The notes under the pieces were generated by a model that saw only the letters and a program-made list of their open reading frames with translations, was not told the DNA's origin and searched no databases. Of a stretch of DNA of 22,713 nucleotides, positions 7,919 to 14,685 are shown in pieces. This DNA comes from an uncultured Tissierellia bacterium (lineage in GTDB: Bacteria; Bacillota; Clostridia; Tissierellales; Peptoniphilaceae), in assembly GCA_937923265.1 (NCBI GenBank), contig CALAJY010000015.1:1-22713 (forward strand), written 5' to 3'. Both the position numbers and the translations under genes were made by a program. Numbering within the stretch: position 1 is the first letter of the stretch; the number at the start of each line of letters is the position of its first letter.

Positions 7919-9058
7919 CTACTCTTTACTGATGCTACCATTCGCCATTAGCGTAACATAATCGCTGTCCGATTTTCCCACGACTTCGCCGTCCTTTACT
8001 TCCTGATTCTCCCCCAGGACTGCCGAATAAACCCTTGCCCCCTTGCCGATCCGACAACCCGACAGAATGACGCTGTCTTTTACCACGGCATCTTCCGCAA
8101 CGGTGACGTTGGTAAAGAGAACCGAATGATCCACCTGACCGTCGATGTGACAGGCTTCATTCACCAGGGAATTCTTGACCGAAGCCTTTCGGGACACGTA
8201 ATGGGGAGGTAGGTTCTTGGCCGATGTGAAGATTCGCCAGGACTTGTCATAGATATCCAACCCATTATTGGGATCAATCATCTCCAGGTTTGCCTCCCAA
8301 TAGCTTTTCACCGTCCCCACATCCTTCCAATATCCATCGAACCGGTAGACATAAAGTCCCAAGCCATCATGGAGCATCCTCGGGATGATATCGTGTCCGA
8401 AGTCATAGGTGGATTCCTTGTCGTTATAGTCCCGGATGAGCTCGCTTCGCAGGGTGGGCCAGTTGAACATGTAGATGCCCATCGAAGCCAAGTTGCTCTT
8501 CGGCTCCTTGGGCTTTTCCTCAAATTCGGTGATCCGGTCATGCTCATCGGTATTCATGATTCCAAAGCGGCCCGCCTCCTCCCAGGGGACTTCCATAACC
8601 GCAATGGTCGCCTCGGCTCCCTGCTTAATATGGACCTCCAGCAGTTTGTTATAATCCATTTTATAAATGTGGTCCGCAGAAAGAATAAGAACATATTGGG
8701 GATTCACGTTGTCCAAATAGTCGATATTCTCATAGATGGCATTGGCGGTTCCATTGTACCAACGACCTCCCTCCTCCGAATAGTAGGGAGAAAGGATGCG
8801 AAGACCACCATTGGTTCGGTCATAATCCCAGGCCGCACCAATGCCAATGTGTTCATTTAATTTAAACGGTTTGTACTGGGTGAGCACGCCAATATCACGA
8901 ATATCGGAATTTGTCGCATTGCTCAATGCGAAATCGATGATCCGATATTTTCCTCCAAACGGGACTGCGGGTTTAGCCGTATCCTTCGTCAGGGCTTTTA
9001 GTCGGGAGCCCTGGCCCCCTGCTAGGAGCATACAGGCCACTTTATCTTGGTCTTTCAT
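7919..9058 (-). CDS. glgC: Glucose-1-phosphate adenylyltransferase, catalytic subunit
   Basis: 379 residues. It makes ADP-glucose from glucose-1-phosphate and ATP, the committed step of bacterial glycogen synthesis. The nucleotide-binding loop GGQGSRL (14-20) is followed by the lysine motif AKPAVPFGGKYR (28-39). SADHIYKMD (127-135) carries the metal-binding aspartate. EEKP (180-183) and SMGIYMFNW (192-200) belong to the sugar-phosphate site. The C-terminal third has the repetitive isoleucine/valine spacing of a left-handed beta-helix. AGGAGG five bases upstream fixes the start. It is the first gene of the glycogen operon, lying after the eno terminator in a 122-bp gap that must hold the operon promoter. 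glgD follows after 10 bp. Catalytic residues are intact, in contrast with glgD. Confidence 0.95.
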   Translation of the reverse strand: MKDQDKVACMLLAGGQGSRLKALTKDTAKPAVPFGGKYRIIDFALSNATNSDIRDIGVLTQYKPFKLNEHIGIGAAWDYDRTNGGLRILSPYYSEEGGRWYNGTANAIYENIDYLDNVNPQYVLILSADHIYKMDYNKLLEVHIKQGAEATIAVMEVPWEEAGRFGIMNTDEHDRITEFEEKPKEPKSNLASMGIYMFNWPTLRSELIRDYNDKESTYDFGHDIIPRMLHDGLGLYVYRFDGYWKDVGTVKSYWEANLEMIDPNNGLDIYDKSWRIFTSAKNLPPHYVSRKASVKNSLVNEACHIDGQVDHSVLFTNVTVAEDAVVKDSVILSGCRIGKGARVYSAVLGENQEVKDGEVVGKSDSDYVTLMANGSISKE

Positions 9059-9095
9059 GGATTCCTCCTCCCACCATCGCCTGTGAATCGCAATC

Positions 9096-9109
9096 GTAAA
9101 ACGTTATCA
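9096..9109 (-). promoter_or_regulatory. Possible cre-like operator in the glgC leader
   Basis: The minus strand reads TGATAACGTTTTAC, matching 11 of 14 positions of the CcpA consensus TGWAANCGNTNWCA by my count. It lies about 40 bp upstream of the glgC start. A carbon-catabolite operator would make sense for glycogen genes, but three mismatches make this weak. I could not find a convincing -10/-35 pair in the gap from 9059 to 9134. Confidence 0.2.
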
Positions 9110-9134
9110 TGCCTATAGTTTATCACATATAATT

Positions 9135-9168
9135 TAAAAAACGCATCCCGGAAACTCCGGAATGCGTT
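9135..9168 (-). terminator. Rho-independent terminator after eno
   Basis: On the minus strand AACGCATTCCGG pairs with CCGGGATGCGTT (12 bp including one G-T wobble) around the loop AGTTT. A run of T follows. It starts 12 bp beyond the eno stop codon and separates the glycolytic operon from the glycogen operon. Confidence 0.9.
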
Positions 9169-9180
9169 CTTAAATTTGTT

Positions 9181-10497
9181 TTATTGGTCTTCCTTGTCCG
9201 GAAGATTGTAGAAGGTCTTTTTCCCCAGGTACTGGGCGACATCGCCGAACACATCTTCAATGCGAAGCAGCTGATTGTACTTGGCAACACGATCGGTTCG
9301 AGAAGGTGCTCCCGTTTTTATCTGTCCTGCATTCAGCGCCACGGCAATATCCGCGATGGTGGTATCTTCCGTCTCCCCGGACCGGTGGGAGATCACCGTG
9401 GTGTAGCCGGCTCTCTTTGCCATCTCAATGGCGTCCAGGGTCTCCGTCAGGGTTCCGATTTGGTTAACCTTGATAAGAATCGAATTGGCAACTCCCAAAT
9501 CAATTCCCTTCTTCAACCGCTCCGTGTTCGTAACGAAGAGATCGTCACCGACCAGCTGAATCTTATCCCCGAGGCGGTCGGTAAGCTTCTGCCAACCTTC
9601 CCAATCCTCCTCGGCAAGACCATCTTCCAGGGAGATGATTGGGTATTTCTCCACCATGCTCTCCCAGAAGTCGATCATCTCCTCGCTGGATTTGAGCTCT
9701 CCGCTCTTCCAGAAGAGATAGCCTTCCTTGCCGGCCTTCTTGGCCTCATCAAAGAGCTCCGTGGTCGCAGGATCCATGGCAATCATGAAATCCTGTCCCG
9801 GCTGAAATCCTGCCGCCTCGATGGCCTTTACCAGGTACTCCAGCGGTTCTTCATCATTCTTAAAGTTCGGAGCAAAGCCCCCCTCGTCTCCCACCGTGGT
9901 TGCGTATCCATCCTTTTTCAGGATGCTCTTCAGGGTATGGAAGACCTCGGCACAATTTTGCAGGGCTTCCGACCAGCTCTCGGCACCCACCGGCATGATC
10001 ATGAATTCCTGGAAGTTCACCGAATTATCGGCATGCTTCCCGCCATTAATCACATTCATCATGGGCACAGGCATGGTTTTCGCATTGCAACCGCCAATGT
10101 AATTATACAGGGGGAGACCCAGCTCATCTGCCGCCGCCCTCGCACAGGCCAGAGACACTCCCAGGATTGCATTTGCTCCGAAGTTAGCCTTGTTGGGCGT
10201 TCCGTCCTGACGAATCATCTCCTGGTCAAGCCCAACCTGGTCAGAAACCTCCCAACCGAATAAGAATTCTGCAATGTCAACATTCACATGCTCCACGGCA
10301 TTGAGAACCCCCTTGCCGCCAAACGCCTCTTCCCCATCTCTCAGCTCCACCGCTTCAAAAGCACCTGTGGATGCTCCGGAAGGGACAATCGCACGGCCGA
10401 AGCCGCCCGATTCCGTGGTTACCTCTACTTCTACGGTTGGATTTCCACGGGAATCCAATACCTGTCTTGCATAGATATCAACAACACAGCTCATCAT
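9181..10497 (-). CDS. eno: Enolase (phosphopyruvate hydratase)
   Basis: 438 residues, full length. It converts 2-phosphoglycerate to phosphoenolpyruvate. Visible signatures are LDSRGNPTVEVEV (14-26), PSGASTG (39-45), the catalytic-loop VGDEGGFAP (202-210) and the metal ligands Asp242, Glu291 (SLEDG) and Asp318 (GDDL). LIKVNQIGTLTET (341-353) carries Lys343, and HRSGETED follows from His371. The metal-ligand strand reads AMDPATTE rather than the more common AMDVAASE form. The start is a tandem ATG-ATG. GAGG sits 3 nt from the first and 6 nt from the second, so the second (10492-10494) is the better spaced start. The gene follows tpiA by 10 bp and ends the gap-pgk-tpiA-eno operon at a strong terminator. 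Confidence 0.97.
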   Translation of the reverse strand: MMSCVVDIYARQVLDSRGNPTVEVEVTTESGGFGRAIVPSGASTGAFEAVELRDGEEAFGGKGVLNAVEHVNVDIAEFLFGWEVSDQVGLDQEMIRQDGTPNKANFGANAILGVSLACARAAADELGLPLYNYIGGCNAKTMPVPMMNVINGGKHADNSVNFQEFMIMPVGAESWSEALQNCAEVFHTLKSILKKDGYATTVGDEGGFAPNFKNDEEPLEYLVKAIEAAGFQPGQDFMIAMDPATTELFDEAKKAGKEGYLFWKSGELKSSEEMIDFWESMVEKYPIISLEDGLAEEDWEGWQKLTDRLGDKIQLVGDDLFVTNTERLKKGIDLGVANSILIKVNQIGTLTETLDAIEMAKRAGYTTVISHRSGETEDTTIADIAVALNAGQIKTGAPSRTDRVAKYNQLLRIEDVFGDVAQYLGKKTFYNLPDKEDQ

Positions 10498-10507
10498 TCA
10501 CCTCTTT

Positions 10508-11263
10508 CTACGCTTCGTTATAATTTACCAGGTCGACGAAGCTCTCCGCTTTTAAGCTCGCTCCTCCGACCAAGGCACCATCGATGTTCTTCTGACTCAT
10601 AATCTCTTTTACATTTTCCGGCTTTACCGAACCGCCGTACTGGATTCGAACAGCCTCCGCCGCTTCTTCCGTGAAGAGACGCGCAATCTGTTTACGAATA
10701 AAAGAACACATCGCTTCCGCATCTTCTGCGGAAGCCGTCTTTCCGGTTCCAATCGCCCAAATCGGCTCATAGGCAATGACGATATTTGAAAAGTCCTCCG
10801 CCCGAAGCCCTTCCAAATCCTTCTCCAGTTGCCCCTTGACCTTGTCCTCTGCCTGCCGGTTTTCCCTTTCTTCCAAGGTTTCCCCGACACAGAGGATGGG
10901 TTTCAGGCCGTGCTTTAAAGCGGATTGGATTTTCTTCTGAATCAGGGCGTCATCCTCATGAAAGATCTGCCGACGCTCCGAGTGTCCCAGGATCACATAA
11001 TCAACGGCCAAATCCTTTAACATCAGGGGAGAGGTTTCACCCGTAAAGGCTCCGCTCTCCTCAAAATACATGTTCTGCGCGCCGAGACTCAGATCCGTGT
11101 CCCCAATCACTCCGCTGATGATCCCCAGGTCCACCGCCGGTGCACAGACACAGGCGTCCACCTCGGCATCCAACTCGTAGCGATCGATCGCTTCAATCAG
11201 CTGTTTCGCCTCATAGGGCGTCTTATTCATTTTCCAATTTCCTGCAATGAGTGGTTTTCGCAT
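10508..11263 (-). CDS. tpiA: Triosephosphate isomerase
   Basis: 251 residues, normal length. It interconverts dihydroxyacetone phosphate and glyceraldehyde-3-phosphate. The active-site residues are Lys11 in GNWKMN, His94 in ILGHSERR and Glu166 in AYEPIWAIGTG, followed by the mobile loop. The phosphate-binding YGGSV (209-213) and GALVGGASL (229-237) are intact. The start is supported by AAAGGGA at slightly long spacing. pgk lies 33 bp upstream and eno 10 bp downstream, so it is an internal gene of the glycolytic operon. No promoter or terminator is visible at either junction. Confidence 0.97.
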   Translation of the reverse strand: MRKPLIAGNWKMNKTPYEAKQLIEAIDRYELDAEVDACVCAPAVDLGIISGVIGDTDLSLGAQNMYFEESGAFTGETSPLMLKDLAVDYVILGHSERRQIFHEDDALIQKKIQSALKHGLKPILCVGETLEERENRQAEDKVKGQLEKDLEGLRAEDFSNIVIAYEPIWAIGTGKTASAEDAEAMCSFIRKQIARLFTEEAAEAVRIQYGGSVKPENVKEIMSQKNIDGALVGGASLKAESFVDLVNYNEA

Positions 11264-11296
11264 TTCCGATTCCCTTTCTCTGCTCCTGATTATTTC

Positions 11297-12496
11297 TTAG
11301 CGATCTTCTATCGCCGCAATTCCGGGAAGGTCCTTTCCCTCCAGGAATTCCAAGGATGCGCCACCCCCGGTCGACACATGGGTGATTTTTTCCTTATATC
11401 CGGCTCGCTCAACGGCCAAGGCAGAATCTCCGCCTCCCACGATGGTCACCGCCGAACTCTCTGACAAGGCTTTGGCGATGCCCTTGGTCCCCTGGGCAAA
11501 ATCTTCAATTTCAAAGACTCCCATGGGACCGTTCCACACAACGGTCTTCGCCTGAAGAATCAAATCTCGGAACTGCTCCAAGGACTTTTCCCCGATGTCC
11601 AGCGCCATTCTATCCGCAGGAATTCGGTCGATGGAAACGGTCTCGATATCTTGACCTTCCGCAAACTCATCGGCGACAACCGCATCGACGGGCAACAGCA
11701 GGTTCACATGGTTATCCTCTGCTTCCTTCATGAGCTCCTTGGCCAAGTCCAGCTTGTCCTCCTCGAGCAGGGATTTTCCAATCTCAATTCCCTTCGCCTT
11801 TAAGAAGGTGTAAGCCATTCCTCCTCCGATGATGATGCTGTCCACCTTGTGGATCAAGTTCTGAATCACACCGATTTTATCGGATACCTTTGCTCCTCCC
11901 AGGATTGCCACAAAGGGGCGGCCGGGGTCCTCAAGGGCTTTGCCCATGACAGAGACTTCCTTTTCCACCAAAAAACCCAAGGCAGAGGGTAAGAGTTTCG
12001 CTACCCCCGCATTGGAGGAATGTGCCCGATGACAGGTGCCAAAGGCATCATTCACAAAGACATCTGCCAGGGAGGCAAGCTTTTCGGCAAAGGCGGAATC
12101 ATTTTTCGTTTCCCCCGCAACATAGCGGGTATTCTGCAACAAAGCAACCTCTCCGTCTTTGAGAGCGGCCACGCCTTCCCTCACGGAATCATCGACAACC
12201 TGATCGCTGTCAAGAAAATGAACGGGTTGGCCCAGCAGCTCCTGCAAGCGCTCGGCAACCGGTTTTAACGAAAACTCCGCTTTTGCTTCCCCCTTGGGAC
12301 GTCCCAGGTGACTCATGAGAATGACACGAGCTCCCTGGTCCAACAGGTACCGGATGGTAGGCAGCGAAGCCCGAATACGACTGTCATCCGTGATTTTTCC
12401 ATGTTCCGTCTTATCCATGGGAACGTTAAAATCCGCACGAACCAAGACGCGTTTCCCCTTTACCGATAGGTCTTTCAGGGTTTTCTTAGCCATCAT
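11297..12496 (-). CDS. pgk: Phosphoglycerate kinase
   Basis: About 398 residues. It transfers the acyl phosphate of 1,3-bisphosphoglycerate to ADP. VLVRADFNVPMD near the N-terminus, HLGRPKG, WNGPMGVFE and the nucleotide-binding GGGDSALAVE with STGGGASLE are all present. An in-frame start at 12547 would add a peptide encoded by the gap-pgk hairpin and has no counterpart in the family, so I reject it. The real start is the tandem ATG-ATG at 12491-12496. AGGAG lies 3 nt before the first and 6 nt before the second, favouring MAKKTLKD. The gene lies 78 bp after gap, with a hairpin between them that may reduce read-through, and 33 bp before tpiA. Confidence 0.96.
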   Translation of the reverse strand: MMAKKTLKDLSVKGKRVLVRADFNVPMDKTEHGKITDDSRIRASLPTIRYLLDQGARVILMSHLGRPKGEAKAEFSLKPVAERLQELLGQPVHFLDSDQVVDDSVREGVAALKDGEVALLQNTRYVAGETKNDSAFAEKLASLADVFVNDAFGTCHRAHSSNAGVAKLLPSALGFLVEKEVSVMGKALEDPGRPFVAILGGAKVSDKIGVIQNLIHKVDSIIIGGGMAYTFLKAKGIEIGKSLLEEDKLDLAKELMKEAEDNHVNLLLPVDAVVADEFAEGQDIETVSIDRIPADRMALDIGEKSLEQFRDLILQAKTVVWNGPMGVFEIEDFAQGTKGIAKALSESSAVTIVGGGDSALAVERAGYKEKITHVSTGGGASLEFLEGKDLPGIAAIEDR

Positions 12497-12525
12497 ATTC
12501 TCCTTTTCCCGAAGTGGTTCGGTAT

Positions 12526-12563
12526 AACAAAGAAAGCGAAAGAGCATCCCTGCTCTTTCGCTT
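12526..12563 (-). terminator. Intercistronic hairpin between gap and pgk (attenuator or mRNA-end stabiliser)
   Basis: On the minus strand a perfect 13-bp stem, AAGCGAAAGAGCA with TGCTCTTTCGCTT, closes a GGGA loop. It is followed by the interrupted T tract TCTTTGTT. It begins 11 bp after the gap stop. No new promoter is evident before pgk, so I read it as a partial terminator or a 3'-end protector that would leave gap mRNA in excess over pgk-tpiA-eno. Confidence 0.6.
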
Positions 12564-12574
12564 TTCCTAAATCC

Positions 12575-13582
12575 TTACTTTGCTAACTTTGCAAAATAGT
12601 CCAGGGTACGAATGAGCTGGCAAGTATAGCCGTACTCATTGTCGTACCAAGCAACGGTTTTAACCAGCTGTGTGTCTCCAACATCGACAATCTTGGTCAA
12701 TGTGGCATCAAAAATGGATCCCGCTGTGGTTCCCACAATGTCTGCCGAGGTGATTTCATCTTCGTTATATTCGAAGGAGGGATTGGACGCTTCCTTCATG
12801 GCCGCGTTGATTTCCTCCACCGTTACCTTCTTCTCTAAGATCGAATAGAGTTCGTTGACAGAGCCCGTGGCAACGGGAACGCGAAGGGCGGTTCCGTCAA
12901 TCTTTCCTTGTACTTCCGGAAGAACGAGTCCCACGGCCTTAGCCGCACCCGTCGTTGTGGGAACCGTGTTCTGTGCAGCGGCACGGCCACGACGGAAGTT
13001 GTTGGCCTTATTCGGGGAATCCTGAAGGGCCTGATTTCCCGTGTAAGCATGGATAGTCGACATCTGAGCGGCCTTCAATCCAAACTTATCATTCAAGACC
13101 TTTACCACCGGAGCAAGGCAGTTGGTCGTGCAGGAAGCCCCGGAAATCACCGTCTCGGAGCCATCCAAAATCTCATGGTTGCAACCGAAAACGACCGTTT
13201 TCATTTCTCCCTTTGCGGGAGCCGAAATGATTACTTTTTTGGCACCTGCCTGGATATGTGCCTGTGCCTTTTCCACCGAAGTATAGAAACCGGTACATTC
13301 AAGGACAATATCAATGCCTAAATCTCCCCAAGGAAGCTTGGAGGCATCTGGTTCCGAGTACATGTTGATCTGGTCACCGTTTACCACGATTCCCTGTTCA
13401 TTGGTCTCAATGGTGCCATCGAAGCGGCCCTGCATGGTGTCATATTTCAGCAGGTAAGCTAAAAAGTCTTTGTCAACAAGGTCATTGATTGCTACCACAT
13501 CAATGTCATCCAATGTCTGAATACGGCGTAAAGCAAGACGGCCGATTCGCCCAAATCCATTAATCGCTACTTTTGTTGCCAT
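12575..13582 (-). CDS. gap: Glyceraldehyde-3-phosphate dehydrogenase (glycolytic, NAD type)
   Basis: 335 residues. It oxidises and phosphorylates glyceraldehyde-3-phosphate. The Rossmann signature INGFGRIGRLALRR (7-20) is followed by Asp34 in INDLVD, the residue position expected for NAD preference. The catalytic Cys151 lies in SGASCTTNC and His178 in STIHAYTG. The C-terminal WYDNEYGY motif is present. The S-loop region reads DSPNKANNFRRGRAAAQN, somewhat different from the more familiar PHKDLRRARAA form, but length and catalytic residues are normal. AGGAGG five bases upstream fixes the start. It is the first gene of the glycolytic operon. There is no CggR-type repressor gene beside it. The leader is about 80 nt if the -10 candidates at 13660-13677 are real. 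Confidence 0.97.
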   Translation of the reverse strand: MATKVAINGFGRIGRLALRRIQTLDDIDVVAINDLVDKDFLAYLLKYDTMQGRFDGTIETNEQGIVVNGDQINMYSEPDASKLPWGDLGIDIVLECTGFYTSVEKAQAHIQAGAKKVIISAPAKGEMKTVVFGCNHEILDGSETVISGASCTTNCLAPVVKVLNDKFGLKAAQMSTIHAYTGNQALQDSPNKANNFRRGRAAAQNTVPTTTGAAKAVGLVLPEVQGKIDGTALRVPVATGSVNELYSILEKKVTVEEINAAMKEASNPSFEYNEDEITSADIVGTTAGSIFDATLTKIVDVGDTQLVKTVAWYDNEYGYTCQLIRTLDYFAKLAK

Positions 13583-13659
13583 AATTTCCTCCTCGTATTA
13601 ACTTGTTCATGTCTGCTTCTCGGGGAAGAGAGCATTTCCCATACAAACAATTCGGTGAT

Positions 13660-13677
13660 AGTATACCCCAGATTATA
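13660..13677 (-). promoter_or_regulatory. Candidate promoter region for the gap operon
   Basis: Two -10-like hexamers occur on the minus strand between prsA and gap: a perfect TATAAT (13672-13677) and TATACT (13660-13665). Neither has a good TTGACA at 16-18 bp. The position is sensible, because the 110-bp gap is the only non-coding stretch in which the glycolytic operon could start. No terminator hairpin after prsA is visible, so read-through from the upstream cluster is also possible. Confidence 0.35.
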
Positions 13678-13692
13678 GGATTTTAACTCCGG

Positions 13693-14685
13693 TTAATTGT
13701 TTTTTGATGAAGATTCGCCGGTCGATCCGGAAGACTCGGTTTCCTGGGAAGAAGCACTGTCCTGAGAGGCTTGCGAGCTTTCTCCGTTCTGGCCACTCTC
13801 CTGCGAGGACTGTTCTACTTTTTTCCCGTCCTTCTCCACGTCGGCCTTCTTGACCTTATCCTTCACATAGGCCTCATACTGCTGAGAGAGAATGGTTTCC
13901 GTGATCTTATCTTTGAGCGCTTCATAGGTGTCTTTTCTCTCATCCAGCCGGATGATGTGATAACCCACCTGAGTTTTTACGGGATCACTGATCGCTCCCA
14001 CCTTCATCGTCGTGACGGCCTGGGCAAATTCGGGCAGGTAACTGGAGGGAGCAGCTTCTTGCAGGGCTCCCCCATTATCCTTCGAGCCGGGATCCTGGGA
14101 CAGCTTCTTGGCTAAATCTTCAAACTTCTGTCCCTTTCCGAGCGCTTCCTTGACCTGCTTTGCATCTTCTTCCGTCTTTACGAGAATGTGGCTGGCCTTC
14201 ACGGTAATAAGCTGGTCCTTGTTCTTCTCGAAATACTGTTTCAACGTTTCTTCCTTGGGAGCATGCGTCTTGTTGTACCAAGCTTTATGCATCCGCGAGA
14301 TCGTCTCAAACTTCAGGCTCTCCCGCATGGAGGCATCATCCACTCCCAAGGTCTTCAGGGTCTGGGAGTACTTCTCTGCGCCGCCATAGGACTGCACCGC
14401 CTTATCATACTCCACTTTATAGTCCTTATCGGAAGGCGTGATCTTATTGGCTGTCAAGTCCTGCAGCATAACCTGCTCCTGAATCAAAGACTTTTCAATG
14501 GTTAAGGGGAGCTGGTACTGCGCCGAGATCATCTTCTTGTACATCTCCAATTGCTGATCATATCTTTCCTGGGAGATCTTTTGTCCGTTTACCGTGGCAA
14601 AGGTGCCGCCGCCGGAGCAGGCAGTCAGCGTTAAGCTCAAGGCGAAAGCCGTTCCGGCAAGTTTAATCATGTTGTTCTTTCTCAT
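13693..14685 (-). CDS. PrsA/SurA-like lipoprotein peptidyl-prolyl isomerase (parvulin)
   Basis: 330 residues from the chosen start. A lipoprotein signal peptide has a basic N-terminus (MRKNNMIK), a hydrophobic core and the lipobox LTAC with Cys23, so the protein should be tethered to the outer face of the membrane. A SurA-N-like helical region (about 28-155) precedes a parvulin domain (about 162-252) with ASHILVKTEEDA, GGALQE and VGYHIIRLDER. The last 40 residues (291-330) are a low-complexity Ser/Gln/Glu/Gly tail. It should help fold secreted proteins. An upstream in-frame start at 14721 would place the signal peptide internally. MRKNN has GGAGGG five bases upstream and is preferred. The gene overlaps mfd by 23 bp. 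The family is clear, but PrsA orthology is not certain, so I give no symbol. Confidence 0.9.
   Translation of the reverse strand: MRKNNMIKLAGTAFALSLTLTACSGGGTFATVNGQKISQERYDQQLEMYKKMISAQYQLPLTIEKSLIQEQVMLQDLTANKITPSDKDYKVEYDKAVQSYGGAEKYSQTLKTLGVDDASMRESLKFETISRMHKAWYNKTHAPKEETLKQYFEKNKDQLITVKASHILVKTEEDAKQVKEALGKGQKFEDLAKKLSQDPGSKDNGGALQEAAPSSYLPEFAQAVTTMKVGAISDPVKTQVGYHIIRLDERKDTYEALKDKITETILSQQYEAYVKDKVKKADVEKDGKKVEQSSQESGQNGESSQASQDSASSQETESSGSTGESSSKNN

Noticed and set aside
9184..10263. Long open frame on the plus strand opposite eno
   Set aside because: It mirrors enolase codons in antisense, has no Shine-Dalgarno sequence and no recognisable domain.
12497..12547. Longer pgk start
   Set aside because: The extra 17 codons overlap the gap-pgk hairpin and match no known Pgk N-terminus; AGGAG directly precedes the downstream ATG pair.
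13569..13612. Short upstream ORF overlapping the gap start
   Set aside because: An ATG in the gap leader opens a 16-codon frame across the gap start, but it has only a weak ribosome site and its codons just reuse the Shine-Dalgarno region and first gap codons.
13623..13640. Small hairpin in the gap leader (GGGAA/TTCCC)
   Set aside because: A 5-bp stem with an 8-nt loop is too weak to call a riboswitch or terminator.
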